A DNA stretch of 10,129 nucleotides from assembly GCA_027024625.1 (NCBI GenBank), contig JALVRY010000396.1, positions 1-10,129 on the forward strand, read 5' to 3'. The notes below the pieces were generated by a model, which was given only the letters and a program-made list of their open reading frames with translations, had not been told where the DNA came from and searched no databases. The stretch is from Thiotrichaceae bacterium. Its GTDB lineage: Bacteria > Pseudomonadota > Gammaproteobacteria > Thiotrichales > Thiotrichaceae. This document shows, one piece after another, positions 1 through 7,531 of this stretch (positions are counted from its first letter, which is position 1; every line of letters begins with the position of its first letter). A program made the position numbers and the translations under genes.

Positions 1-107
1 TTCTTCGACAATGACTTGAATATCAAAAAATATCCTTCGCAAATTTTGTTAAATTAATTATCCACTCCTACTTAGGGGGTTAATAGCTTCCAATTCTAAT
101 TTGGTTT

Positions 108-1022
108 TTAGCAAGAACCAGTATATTGCTCATAGCGATTGCCGCCATCGGGAGTATCTCTAAAGCGTTTATGTACCCATAAATATTGATCTGGGTATTT
201 TCTTATTTGCTCCTCAATGGTGTGATTAATTAGATTGGCGTCAGCAAGTTCATCACCACTAGGGAAGTTTTTTAGTGCTGGTAAAAAGATCAGACGATAG
301 CCTTCTTTCTCTCTAATGGTAAAAAATGGAATGACTGCTGCACCACTAATCTTTGCAATGCGTGATAAGGCGGTATTGGTGGGTATGGGTACATCAAAAA
401 AAGGACTATAAACTCTATTTTTTAGCCCTTTTGGATTTTGATCCTGCGCGTACCAGATCATATTTCCTTGTTTTAAGCTCTGAATCATTGCTCGGATATT
501 ATTTTTAGAAATAGCTCTTCCGTATTGTTTGGATCGTGCATTAGCAACGATAGTATCCAGTAAAATATTTTGGTGGGGGCGGTAAATAACGTGTAAAGGC
601 AAATCCATTGCTAATAACCGACCACCTAATTCTAGGCTGGTGAAATGAGCACTCAGTAGAACAATGCCTTTATTTTGATTAATAGCTTCCTGCAAGTGTT
701 CAAATCCATTAACTTGTTTTCGCTTTTTAAGTTGAGACTGCTTTCCCCACCATGCTATTGGTGTTTCGAATACAGATTTACCCAATGAAATAAAGTGTTG
801 CTTTAATAATTTATTACGTTGTTCTTTATTAAGATTAGGGAAGGATAAGTCCAAGTTAATACAAGCAATAGAGCGTCGCTTTTTTAATAAATAGAACATC
901 AATAGCCCTAAGCCATGTCCAAAGCTCATTTGTATTTTCCAAGGCAAAAAAACAATTAAATGCAGTAAGGCAAGACCAAGCCAAGTTAACCAGTAGCGGG
1001 GGTGTAAAAATTGAGTATTCAT
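108..1022 (-). CDS. lpxL: LpxL-type lipid A acyltransferase (lauroyl/myristoyl transferase)
   Basis: Probable inner-membrane, acyl-ACP-dependent enzyme adding a secondary acyl chain to Kdo-lipid A. The 304-residue length is normal for the LpxL/LpxM family. A hydrophobic N-terminal segment (about residues 11-27) gives the membrane anchor. The catalytic HX4(D/E) signature is seen as HFTSLE at 126-131, continuing LELGGR, which closely matches the HFLTLELGAR block I recall for E. coli LpxL. Further family blocks are YRPHQN, the WYAQDQ segment followed by YSPFFDVP, and the C-terminal QYLWVHKRFR. The start is ATG at 1022, 15 nt beyond the stop of the glycosyltransferase gene, with only a weak ribosome site (GAAAG). 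It is the last gene of the minus-strand lipopolysaccharide block. Family assignment is firm; the acyl chain and acceptor position cannot be read from sequence. Confidence 0.9.
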   Translation of the reverse strand: MNTQFLHPRYWLTWLGLALLHLIVFLPWKIQMSFGHGLGLLMFYLLKKRRSIACINLDLSFPNLNKEQRNKLLKQHFISLGKSVFETPIAWWGKQSQLKKRKQVNGFEHLQEAINQNKGIVLLSAHFTSLELGGRLLAMDLPLHVIYRPHQNILLDTIVANARSKQYGRAISKNNIRAMIQSLKQGNMIWYAQDQNPKGLKNRVYSPFFDVPIPTNTALSRIAKISGAAVIPFFTIREKEGYRLIFLPALKNFPSGDELADANLINHTIEEQIRKYPDQYLWVHKRFRDTPDGGNRYEQYTGSC

Positions 1023-1037
1023 TGTGCTTTCAATACA

Positions 1038-1847
1038 TCAAAGGTATTGATCTACCCCCTTATTTGCCCATGTGGTTGATGTTTTGCTTATTTGATGTTG
1101 CAAGCGTTGCCAATTTTCTTGCTCATTATGCCGTGAATTTTCAGGGTGCCATAGATGTAGCACAGGGACTGCAAAACGCCCGTCTTTACGGTATGTTTTA
1201 TTCTGAATTAAACGAATTGCCAAGTCTGCATCTTCATGCCCCCAGCCTTGATAAGATTCATCAAAGCCATTTATATCTATGAAGTCCTTCTTCCAGACAG
1301 CTAAATTACAGGTTTTTGCACCTTTCCACTGAGTAGGACTTTTTTTCCTCCATTTAGCATTTGGTGATAGTTTTATTAAAGGCAGTAAGCGGTTGATTGA
1401 TTGATGGTAGCGAGCTTTTAACCAATCAAATTTATGCCATGATAAAGGGTTATTATTAGCTATCTCCCAGTCTGTGGACAGTTGCTCATTTAGTAGAATG
1501 CGATTCCCTGCAACGAACCAACCTAACTCAGCTAATAGAATATGTTGTTCTATAAAATCAGGAAAAGCAACGATATCACCATCCATAAAAATTAAATACT
1601 CACCAGATGTTTGAGCAGCAGCCTTGTTTCGAATAGCGGCTGCTTGAAAGCCATTATCTTCCTGCCAGATATGTTTCAAGGAAATATGATTGGCGTATTT
1701 CTCAATAATAGCTTTTGTATCAGCCTCAGAGCCATCGTCTGCAACAAGAACTTCAAAGTTTTTATGTGTCTGTTGTTGTAAACTTTTAAGAGCAATATCG
1801 AGTGCTTTAGGACGATTATAAGTTGTTATAATAACGGAAACTTGCAT
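1038..1847 (-). CDS. Family 2 glycosyltransferase (GT-A fold), probable LPS core or O-chain sugar transferase
   Basis: Likely cytoplasmic or membrane-associated transferase using a nucleotide sugar to extend lipopolysaccharide. At 269 residues it has the GT2 N-terminal nucleotide-binding half: SVIITTYNRP at 4-13, the ADDGS acidic site at 36-40, and a DXD-like metal site DGD at 89-91 in the context YLIFMDGD. The C-terminal half carries GWGHEDADL at 201-209, the signature of the galactosyltransferase-type C-terminal domain (Glyco_transf_7C) also seen in chondroitin-polymerase-like and polypeptide GalNAc-transferase-like enzymes; the ED pair is the usual catalytic/acceptor region. Its ATG directly abuts the TAG stop of the ligase-like gene with no spacing, suggesting translational coupling. 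Donor sugar, linkage and acceptor are not predictable. The context (O-antigen ligase, LpxL, MsbA) supports a role in lipopolysaccharide assembly. Confidence 0.88.
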   Translation of the reverse strand: MQVSVIITTYNRPKALDIALKSLQQQTHKNFEVLVADDGSEADTKAIIEKYANHISLKHIWQEDNGFQAAAIRNKAAAQTSGEYLIFMDGDIVAFPDFIEQHILLAELGWFVAGNRILLNEQLSTDWEIANNNPLSWHKFDWLKARYHQSINRLLPLIKLSPNAKWRKKSPTQWKGAKTCNLAVWKKDFIDINGFDESYQGWGHEDADLAIRLIQNKTYRKDGRFAVPVLHLWHPENSRHNEQENWQRLQHQISKTSTTWANKGVDQYL

Positions 1848-3068
1848 CTAGCTATCTTGTTGTGAATATACAGGTAATAATGTGGCAATGAGTAGAATAA
1901 AGAAGTGGGCTTCTCTATTATCCAATAATAGAGAATTGAGCAAACTACCGACGCTAAAAGTCACCACTAAAGCTCTAAGTAGCCATTTTTCATGTTCATC
2001 TAATTGAGCAGCTTGTCTCCATACTAAAGTTAAAAATAAAATCAGTAAGATAAGCCCAGCGATACCATTTTCAAAATATATCAGTACATATTCATTATGT
2101 GGGTTTTTAAAATTATAACCGTTTTGAGTGGACTCATATTCTAAGCTTCCCGTACCCCCACCGATAAGAGCACGTTTCATGGAATGTTTTTGTATTAAAT
2201 TTTGTGTACTGGAGTAAATTCCAACACGAGTAGGGTCGTCTGGAGCAATATTTGAACTCACTAGGCTATGAATTTGTTGATTTGTTGCATCAATACGGTT
2301 TTTAACTGTAGGTGATGTATGATAAAGGGAAAAGAACAAACCGCATACCAATAAGGCGGTTACCAATACCCCTTTTATACCTAAAAAGCGAAAGCCCCAG
2401 AGAATCAGTAGGACAAAATAGATCAGAATTCCTGTACGCCCATTATAAAAGTAAAGTAGAGCAAATGATGCCAATAAAAATAAGCTAAACCAAAGCCAGA
2501 ATTGATAGGTTCTTTTGTTACGTAAAGCCTCTTCCAAAAAGGCAAAGCATGTGAAAGCTAGCATTATTGCACCAGCAATGCGACCTACGGTCGATGTATT
2601 CTGTTCATCAAGTGATGTTGAGTTTGGTACTAAGTCAAAAAATTGAAGGTATGAATGTGTTAAGACAAGTACCATGCCAACTAAAAAACTTGTATAGATA
2701 ATTTTTTTCCAGTGTATATCGTTTAAGACAAAAATTAATAATGGTAGTAAAAATAGTTCACGATATTTAATAAAGTGTTTCATTGCTGAAGAGACAGAAG
2801 CTTCAGATATAAAGCCATACAAAAAGATGAGTAGCAACAAAGCTAAGCCTGCCTTTACCATTGGAAATCTAAAACTAAGTTTGAGCTGCTCCCTAAGGCT
2901 CCCCCCTCCTATTGCCAATGTTATACACATTAGTAAAATAATCACTTCACTGAGGCTCATTAAAGCCGTTGAAAAAAATATACCAAGCACAAGAGAAAAT
3001 ACTGCAAAACGTGCGGCATTCAAAGGCTTACTACTCAATAATGTGGGAGTATTATTGTTAAATATCAT
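1848..3068 (-). CDS. O-antigen ligase / Wzy-type polymerase family membrane protein (WaaL-like)
   Basis: A 406-residue polytopic membrane protein with about ten or more hydrophobic segments spread over the whole length, as in the Wzy_C/WaaL superfamily, which transfers undecaprenyl-linked glycan to lipid A-core (ligase) or polymerises it (polymerase) at the periplasmic face. The segment FYNGRTGILIYF matches the family's (S/G)RTG motif before a membrane helix. A large periplasmic loop of about 75 residues follows the helix near 240 and ends with the NPHNEYVLIYFENG block around residue 322; the histidine and asparagine here correspond to the conserved H(S/N) motif of WaaL ligases. A ligase reading is preferred over polymerase because the neighbours are a core-type glycosyltransferase, LpxL and MsbA, but sequence alone does not separate the two. 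The start is ATG at 3068 with no clear Shine-Dalgarno sequence and no better internal start. Confidence 0.82.
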   Translation of the reverse strand: MIFNNNTPTLLSSKPLNAARFAVFSLVLGIFFSTALMSLSEVIILLMCITLAIGGGSLREQLKLSFRFPMVKAGLALLLLIFLYGFISEASVSSAMKHFIKYRELFLLPLLIFVLNDIHWKKIIYTSFLVGMVLVLTHSYLQFFDLVPNSTSLDEQNTSTVGRIAGAIMLAFTCFAFLEEALRNKRTYQFWLWFSLFLLASFALLYFYNGRTGILIYFVLLILWGFRFLGIKGVLVTALLVCGLFFSLYHTSPTVKNRIDATNQQIHSLVSSNIAPDDPTRVGIYSSTQNLIQKHSMKRALIGGGTGSLEYESTQNGYNFKNPHNEYVLIYFENGIAGLILLILFLTLVWRQAAQLDEHEKWLLRALVVTFSVGSLLNSLLLDNREAHFFILLIATLLPVYSQQDS

Positions 3069-3141
3069 TTATAGTGTCTTTGTTGATATTGCAATACTTG
3101 TTTGATTTTTAAAGTATATTTTGTGTTTATCCTATTCATTT

Positions 3142-3732
3142 TTAATACACCCGAAATACAACCGGTAGATATGAGTTCACATGTAACCAATCTATAAGTT
3201 GAGCTACAGGGTACACAATAATGATTAATGATGACTCAAATACTGATTTAGTAAACTTTTTTGGAGAAAATACAAGATTGTTTGGGTTACTCAATAACTT
3301 GTAATTTGGAGTAAGGCATGGAACTTTCTTCTTATAAGTATCATAGTCACTACCAAATATAATACAGAGCTGATTTTCTTCTTTAATGATCGTTTGGTAA
3401 TGTGTTAACAAAAAAATAAAAATAAAAATAATAACTGCGAACAAAGAACTAAAAGATAAGCCTGCTCCAATAAACCCTAGTAAACTAAAGAAATAAAGTG
3501 GATGACGTGTTATAGAATAAGGACCGCTTGTGACTAAAGAAATATTTTTTTTTCCTGAAATAAAGGCAGCAGCCCATGTACGCCCAAATATAGCTATAGC
3601 CAAAAGAATTAGCCCTGATAACGACATTAGTAAATGAACAGCAGAGCCTTTTAGATAAGCAGAATCTGAGATTAGCAATATTCCGAGGGCGCTAATACTT
3701 AACAGCTTTATTAGAAGAATACGGTTCTTCAT
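3142..3732 (-). CDS. Integral membrane methyltransferase, isoprenylcysteine carboxyl methyltransferase (ICMT/PEMT)-like
   Basis: A 196-residue protein with four or so hydrophobic segments and the family's SAM-binding signature: GPYSITRHPLYF (around residues 70-81) followed downstream by KEENQLCIIFGSDYDTYKKKVPCL, which fits the E-E-x-x-L-x-x-x-F-G-x-x-Y-x-x-Y-x-x-x-V-P pattern of bacterial ICMT- and PEMT-like methyltransferases. After the proline a roughly 50-residue tail is hydrophobic and may be one extra membrane segment, longer than minimal members of the family. The substrate is unknown; related bacterial proteins are often only annotated as methyltransferase family protein. It lies between msbA and the ligase-like gene, with 73 nt on each side, so it could modify a lipid or glycolipid of the same pathway, but this is inference from position only. 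Confidence 0.78.
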   Translation of the reverse strand: MKNRILLIKLLSISALGILLISDSAYLKGSAVHLLMSLSGLILLAIAIFGRTWAAAFISGKKNISLVTSGPYSITRHPLYFFSLLGFIGAGLSFSSLFAVIIFIFIFLLTHYQTIIKEENQLCIIFGSDYDTYKKKVPCLTPNYKLLSNPNNLVFSPKKFTKSVFESSLIIIVYPVAQLIDWLHVNSYLPVVFRVY

Positions 3733-3805
3733 TTAATGTCTCTGCTAGGATACACAATAAGTAACACTCCACGATCAGTTTACTAGTTTAAAGCGGTGCA
3801 GAATA

Positions 3806-5593
3806 TCATAGACCTTTCACCTGAGCGACCTCATTAAATTGCATCTTGTGTAAGGACGCGTACTTGCCACCTAATTTAAGTAAGTCATGATGATTTCCTT
3901 GCTCAATTATTTCACCTTCTTCCATGACAAATATCCTGTCTGCATTTTCAATAGTAGATAAGCGATGTGCAATCACAAAGGTAGTTCGACTTTTTAAGAG
4001 TTCATCTAATGCAACTTGGATATGCCGCTCGGATTCTGTATCCAAAGCGGATGTGGCCTCATCAAGAATAAGAATAGGGGCTGGTGACAATATTGCACGA
4101 GCAATAGAAAGACGTTGCTTTTGCCCTCCTGATAGCAGTACACCATTATCACCGATTACTGTATCAAAACCATCAGGTAATTTTTCTATAAACTCCAAGG
4201 CATGAGCTGCATGAGCTGCTTTTTTTATTTTTTCTAAGGGTAATTTTTTCATATCACCATAAGCGATGTTATTTCGTATGCTATCGTTGAATAAAACAAT
4301 ATCTTGCCCGACATAAGCAATATTTTTACGTAAGTTGTATAGTTGAATATCGGATATACATATATTATCAATTGTAATTTCACCTTCTTGAATATCATAA
4401 AAACGTGGTAATAAATTGACTAAGGTGGTTTTTCCACTGCCGGACTTTCCTACAATTGCAATGGTTTCTTTGGGCTGAACAACAAAATTAATATCATTTA
4501 GAGCTTGCCTATTTGTACCTTGATATGAAAAAGAAACGTGAGTAAAGCTAACCTGTCCTTGGCAATTGTCGATTTTTTTAGTACCTGTATCCGTTTCCGT
4601 TGGGCTGTCCAGCAATTCAAAAATACTTTCTCCAGCAGCAATTGCGCCTTGAAGTTGTGCATTCAGCTGAGTAAGACTTTTGATAGGAGGTAGTAGCATG
4701 ATCATTGACATAATAAATGACATGAAACTCCCCGGAGATAGTGTTTCCAATGTTTCAGGAAGTGTTGCGATATAAATCATCATTGCTAGAGCGACTGCAA
4801 CAATGAACTGAATAATGGGAGTGCTAAGTAACTCAGTAATCAGACGTTTCATTTGAAACGCCATATTCTTTTCATTCGCATGATCAAAACGTTTAGACTC
4901 ATAATCATTACCATTGAAAATACGAATAGTTTTGTAACCGTGAATCATTTCACTTGCGATATGTGTAATATCACCAACAGAGTCTTGCTCATTGTGGCTG
5001 AGATGTCTCAATCGTTTAGAAACAAAGTTTATGATAAGCCCAATGATAGGAAAAATAATAAGAATACTAAGAGCCAATAGCCAATTTTGATAAAACATTA
5101 GGGCAAGTAAGCCAATAACTGTGACAGAATCTTGTACCAATGTGGTTAAGCCTCGAACACTGGTATTTGCAATTTGTTCGGTATAATAATTGATATAAGC
5201 CAGTAAACTACCTGATGTTCGTTTTTCGAAAAAACGAATCGGCATGTATAACATATGAGTGAAAACTTCGTTACGGAGTTTTTTAGTGATAATCCTACCG
5301 ACTAAGCCCATGTAGTAGCTCGATAGAAACATGGCAACGCCTCGCAACAAAAAAATTGCCAAAATACCCAGAGGCAGCCAAGCAATAACCTCGGGGTCAT
5401 GATGCAATATTGCTTTATCTAATAAAGGACCTAGTATCCATGCAAACAAAGGTTGAGTAATTGCACTAATGACCATACCGACAATTGCAATGGCTAGATA
5501 GTGCCAATAATACAGAGAGTATGAGATTAATCTGCGATATACTTGCAAGCCTGTCGTTTTTTTTCTCGCCATTTTTTCGTGCAAAGATCCCAT
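3806..5593 (-). CDS. msbA: MsbA, lipid A-core ABC transporter (flippase)
   Basis: Homodimeric ABC exporter that flips lipid A-core from the inner to the outer leaflet of the inner membrane using ATP. The N-terminal half has six transmembrane segments. The C-terminal ATPase has Walker A GKSGSGKTT (about residue 381), the signature LLSGGQKQR (about 484), Walker B ILILDEATSALD (about 505) and the H-loop VIAHRLST; the last two blocks are almost identical to E. coli MsbA as I recall it. The frame is open up to a TTG at 5644 (612 residues), but TTG has no ribosome site. The first ATG is at 5593 (595 residues) and a second at 5572 (588 residues, nearest to the 582 of E. coli). I chose 5593; 5572 is a real alternative, since neither has a clear Shine-Dalgarno sequence. 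It is the first gene of the minus-strand lipopolysaccharide block. Confidence 0.93.
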   Translation of the reverse strand: MGSLHEKMARKKTTGLQVYRRLISYSLYYWHYLAIAIVGMVISAITQPLFAWILGPLLDKAILHHDPEVIAWLPLGILAIFLLRGVAMFLSSYYMGLVGRIITKKLRNEVFTHMLYMPIRFFEKRTSGSLLAYINYYTEQIANTSVRGLTTLVQDSVTVIGLLALMFYQNWLLALSILIIFPIIGLIINFVSKRLRHLSHNEQDSVGDITHIASEMIHGYKTIRIFNGNDYESKRFDHANEKNMAFQMKRLITELLSTPIIQFIVAVALAMMIYIATLPETLETLSPGSFMSFIMSMIMLLPPIKSLTQLNAQLQGAIAAGESIFELLDSPTETDTGTKKIDNCQGQVSFTHVSFSYQGTNRQALNDINFVVQPKETIAIVGKSGSGKTTLVNLLPRFYDIQEGEITIDNICISDIQLYNLRKNIAYVGQDIVLFNDSIRNNIAYGDMKKLPLEKIKKAAHAAHALEFIEKLPDGFDTVIGDNGVLLSGGQKQRLSIARAILSPAPILILDEATSALDTESERHIQVALDELLKSRTTFVIAHRLSTIENADRIFVMEEGEIIEQGNHHDLLKLGGKYASLHKMQFNEVAQVKGL

Positions 5594-6116
5594 GTAGTTT
5601 GTTAATTGGAGGCCATAGTAACGTAAAGGCAAGTCACATACCAACTGTTCAAATGTCTTATATCAACGTAAAAGCTTGTATTAAATTGTTGCTCTTTCTA
5701 TTACATATCCCATCTAGTTAAAGAAATCTAACCTGTTAAACTGGGGTGGCACGATTAACGTAGTGAGTTAAAGCTGTGTTTTGTAGGCATTCTCTAAAAT
5801 ACCAGAATGTCATGCTCACTACAGGTTTATACCCGTTTTATATAATGGTTAAGTGATTATGCTTAAGTTTTCACACATTCTGAAATTGGCTGAGTCTGTC
5901 CTGATGCTTTGAATAGGCGTTTACAAGCTTCCCAAATACTCGAAAACTTTAACCTATGCAGTATATTGGGCAAGGAAATATGCCTGTCAAATTTATATTC
6001 CCTTGGCGCTTTTCTTTCCAGCTTTGTGTAAACAAGAAAGTTGAATGTAGCGAAAGGCTTACTCTAGGTGGGGGATTTGTATAGTGCAACAAAATTGATA
6101 GTACACGAGGTGATAG
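5594..6116. other. Divergent intergenic region between msbA (left) and the second acyltransferase gene (right)
   Basis: About 520 bases with no convincing gene. It must hold the msbA promoter (minus strand) and probably that of the 6117 gene (plus strand). A perfect TATAAT at 5841-5846 on the plus strand lacks a recognisable -35 box 17 bases upstream and lies 270 bases from the next start, so I do not call it a promoter. A 34-codon open frame (5980-6084, plus strand, preceded by AAGG at 5972-5975) ends 32 nt before the 6117 start. Its peptide (MPVKFIFPWRF...) resembles nothing I know; it could be a leader peptide or chance. The 51 bases from 5594 to 5644 would be coding if msbA began at the TTG. 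Confidence 0.5.
6107..6112 (+). promoter_or_regulatory. Ribosome binding site GAGGTG for the 6117 gene
   Basis: GAGGTG ends 4 nt before the ATG at 6117, a good Shine-Dalgarno match at slightly short spacing. It supports the ATG at 6117 as the true start. Confidence 0.65.
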
Positions 6117-6980
6117 ATGATTAAATTTATTCTTATTTTATTTTCAAAAATGCCACTTAGATTGAATCATTTCGTGGGTAAAGTGATTGGATTGGTAACA
6201 TATTCTTTGAATACACGTTCGCAATCAGTGGTACGTAGAAATATTGAATTATGTTTTCCTGAGATGAGCAAATCTGAACAGCAAATATTAGTTAAAAAAT
6301 CACTGATTGAAATAGGAAAAGGGTTGATTGAGTCAGGTTTTATTTGGTGTAACAGTTTTGAACATAATGCCAAATATATTACGAAAATTAATGGCATTGA
6401 ACATCTTAGTAGTGAGCAAAAAACCATTTTGTTAGTGCCACACTTTGGTTGTTGGGAAATTACAGGACGTGTTATTTCACTAAAGAAGCCTGTTACTTTT
6501 ATGTATAAAGAGTTGAAGAATAAAAAACAAAACGATTTATTATTGTCTCTGCGCGAGCAGCAAAATTTAACTATGGTGGCTGCTAATAAAAGAGGCGTAT
6601 TAAAACTCCAGAGAGCCTTAAAAAAAGGGCAACTGATCGCTATTTTACCAGATCAACGCCCAAGTTCAAAAGGCGGTGTATTAGCCCCTTTTTTTGGACA
6701 TGAGGTGATTACAATGACGCTGCTTGTTAAGCTTGTTAGAAAAAACAATGCCAGGGTAATAATGACTTGGGCACGGCGATTAAGCAAAGGGCAGGGTTAT
6801 GAGTTGAATTTTAAGCCTGTTGATGTTTTGTCAAAAAGCACTTTATTAAAAGATGATGTAGCAAAAATGAATCAGGCTATTGAACAATTAATTAGAACAA
6901 AACCAGAGCAATATTTGTGGAATTATAAGCGTTTTAAGGATGTTACTAGCTATAACAATACCTCGAATACAATTATGTAG
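6117..6980 (+). CDS. Second LpxL/LpxM-superfamily lysophospholipid (lipid A) acyltransferase
   Basis: A 287-residue member of the same acyltransferase superfamily as the gene at 108-1022, but clearly divergent from it. The catalytic HX4E motif is HFGCWE at 109-114, in the context ILLVPHFGCWEITGR, the HFGNWE-like variant common in LpxM/HtrB-related proteins. Other family blocks are the ILPDQRPSSKGG segment (substrate-binding region), APFFGHEV after it, and the C-terminal EQYLWNYKRFK. The N-terminus has a moderately hydrophobic stretch (1-30), shorter than in LpxL. It probably transfers an acyl chain to lipid A or a lysophospholipid at the inner membrane; which one is not clear. It is divergent from msbA and stands alone, with 551 bases before the next gene, so it appears to be monocistronic. 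Confidence 0.87.
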   Translation: MIKFILILFSKMPLRLNHFVGKVIGLVTYSLNTRSQSVVRRNIELCFPEMSKSEQQILVKKSLIEIGKGLIESGFIWCNSFEHNAKYITKINGIEHLSSEQKTILLVPHFGCWEITGRVISLKKPVTFMYKELKNKKQNDLLLSLREQQNLTMVAANKRGVLKLQRALKKGQLIAILPDQRPSSKGGVLAPFFGHEVITMTLLVKLVRKNNARVIMTWARRLSKGQGYELNFKPVDVLSKSTLLKDDVAKMNQAIEQLIRTKPEQYLWNYKRFKDVTSYNNTSNTIM

Positions 6981-7235
6981 CTATTGATCATAGTCAATAA
7001 TCTTCTAATACTCAGGATGTAATTTAATGATGTTAGTTATCAAAACAGGTATAAAGTCTCATTCTCATTTTCTCATTGCTTGAACGCCACCTAAATAAAG
7101 TTTCTCTTGATCCAAGTTTATCCCGTACCAATCGATTCTGATTGTGGCTAAATTCAAATTGTTGAAATATTTTGAAAAACTTGACGCAGCTTATGTTAAA
7201 TGTACAATGAGTTAGCAAATAAATACTAATAAATA

Positions 7236-7273
7236 ACAAACACCTAAGTGGTTTTTCTATTTTTTCTTTATCT
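7236..7273 (+). terminator. Possible weak intrinsic terminator after the second acyltransferase gene
   Basis: A short bulged stem (AACAC with GTGgTT around the loop CTAA) is followed by a T-rich run containing five- and six-T stretches. The stem is only five pairs, and the site lies about 255 bases beyond the gene's stop, so the call is weak. It would insulate the RiPP operon from read-through. Confidence 0.25.
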
Positions 7274-7520
7274 AAAAGGAATCCAAATTTTGCAAGTTAT
7301 CGTATGATGATTAAACGATGTCCTGTAAGGCTTAATTTGGATAAGCTTCTGAATATCTTTTTCTGTAATCATAGTCTTTAAGTTTACGAAATCGTTATAA
7401 ACGGACGATAATTTGTTAATTATTATACGTTAATGTTTAACCTGAATCTGTAGCACTAGAAGTGTACAAATCAAAGAGTGGATAATCTGCTCTGAATTTT
7501 AAAAATGATCTTAAATCAAA

Positions 7521-7526
7521 AGGAAG
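7521..7526 (+). promoter_or_regulatory. Ribosome binding site AGGAAG that fixes the precursor start at 7532
   Basis: AGGAAG lies 5 nt before the ATG at 7532. The upstream in-frame ATG at 7505 has no ribosome site and would add nine polar residues in front of the signal peptide, so 7532 is preferred. Confidence 0.8.
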
Positions 7527-7531
7527 TAAAA

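Larger units (their letters stand above)
6981..7531. other. 551-bp region without a convincing gene, upstream of the RiPP operon
   Basis: An AT-rich stretch. Six-frame reading shows only short frames, none with a good ribosome site or a recognisable product; a 68-codon minus-strand frame (7033-7239) has no family features. Just after the acyltransferase stop is a weak 6-bp hairpin (TATTGA 6982-6987 / TCAATA 6994-6999) without a T-tract. At 7239-7256 a small bulged hairpin (CAC/GTG core) is followed by a T-rich run, a possible weak terminator. Closer to the precursor start are AT-rich inverted repeats (ATCGT 7299-7303 / ACGAT 7315-7319; ATAAT 7408-7412 / ATTAT 7419-7423). A GATAAT at 7481-7486, about 45 bases before the precursor start, could be a -10 box, but no good -35 accompanies it. 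The promoter and operator of the RiPP operon should be in the right third of this region. Confidence 0.5.

Noticed and set aside
90..107. Hairpin after lpxL as a terminator
   Set aside because: Only four pairs (CCAA/TTGG) and no T-tract in the transcribed direction.
5594..5644. TTG start at 5644 for msbA, giving 612 residues
   Set aside because: It is a TTG without a ribosome site, and it adds residues not expected from the usual MsbA length; an ATG start is preferred.
5841..5846. Perfect TATAAT as promoter of the 6117 gene
   Set aside because: No -35 element at the right spacing and 270 bases from the gene; AT-rich DNA gives such hexamers by chance.
7033..7239. 68-codon minus-strand open frame in the long gap
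   Set aside because: No recognisable family and no good ribosome site. The opposite strand in the same stretch also reads as short plausible peptides, so coding is not supported; a decayed gene cannot be excluded.
7407..7425. Fur-box-like sequence upstream of the precursor
   Set aside because: By hand alignment only about 8 of 19 positions match the consensus, no better than AT-rich background.
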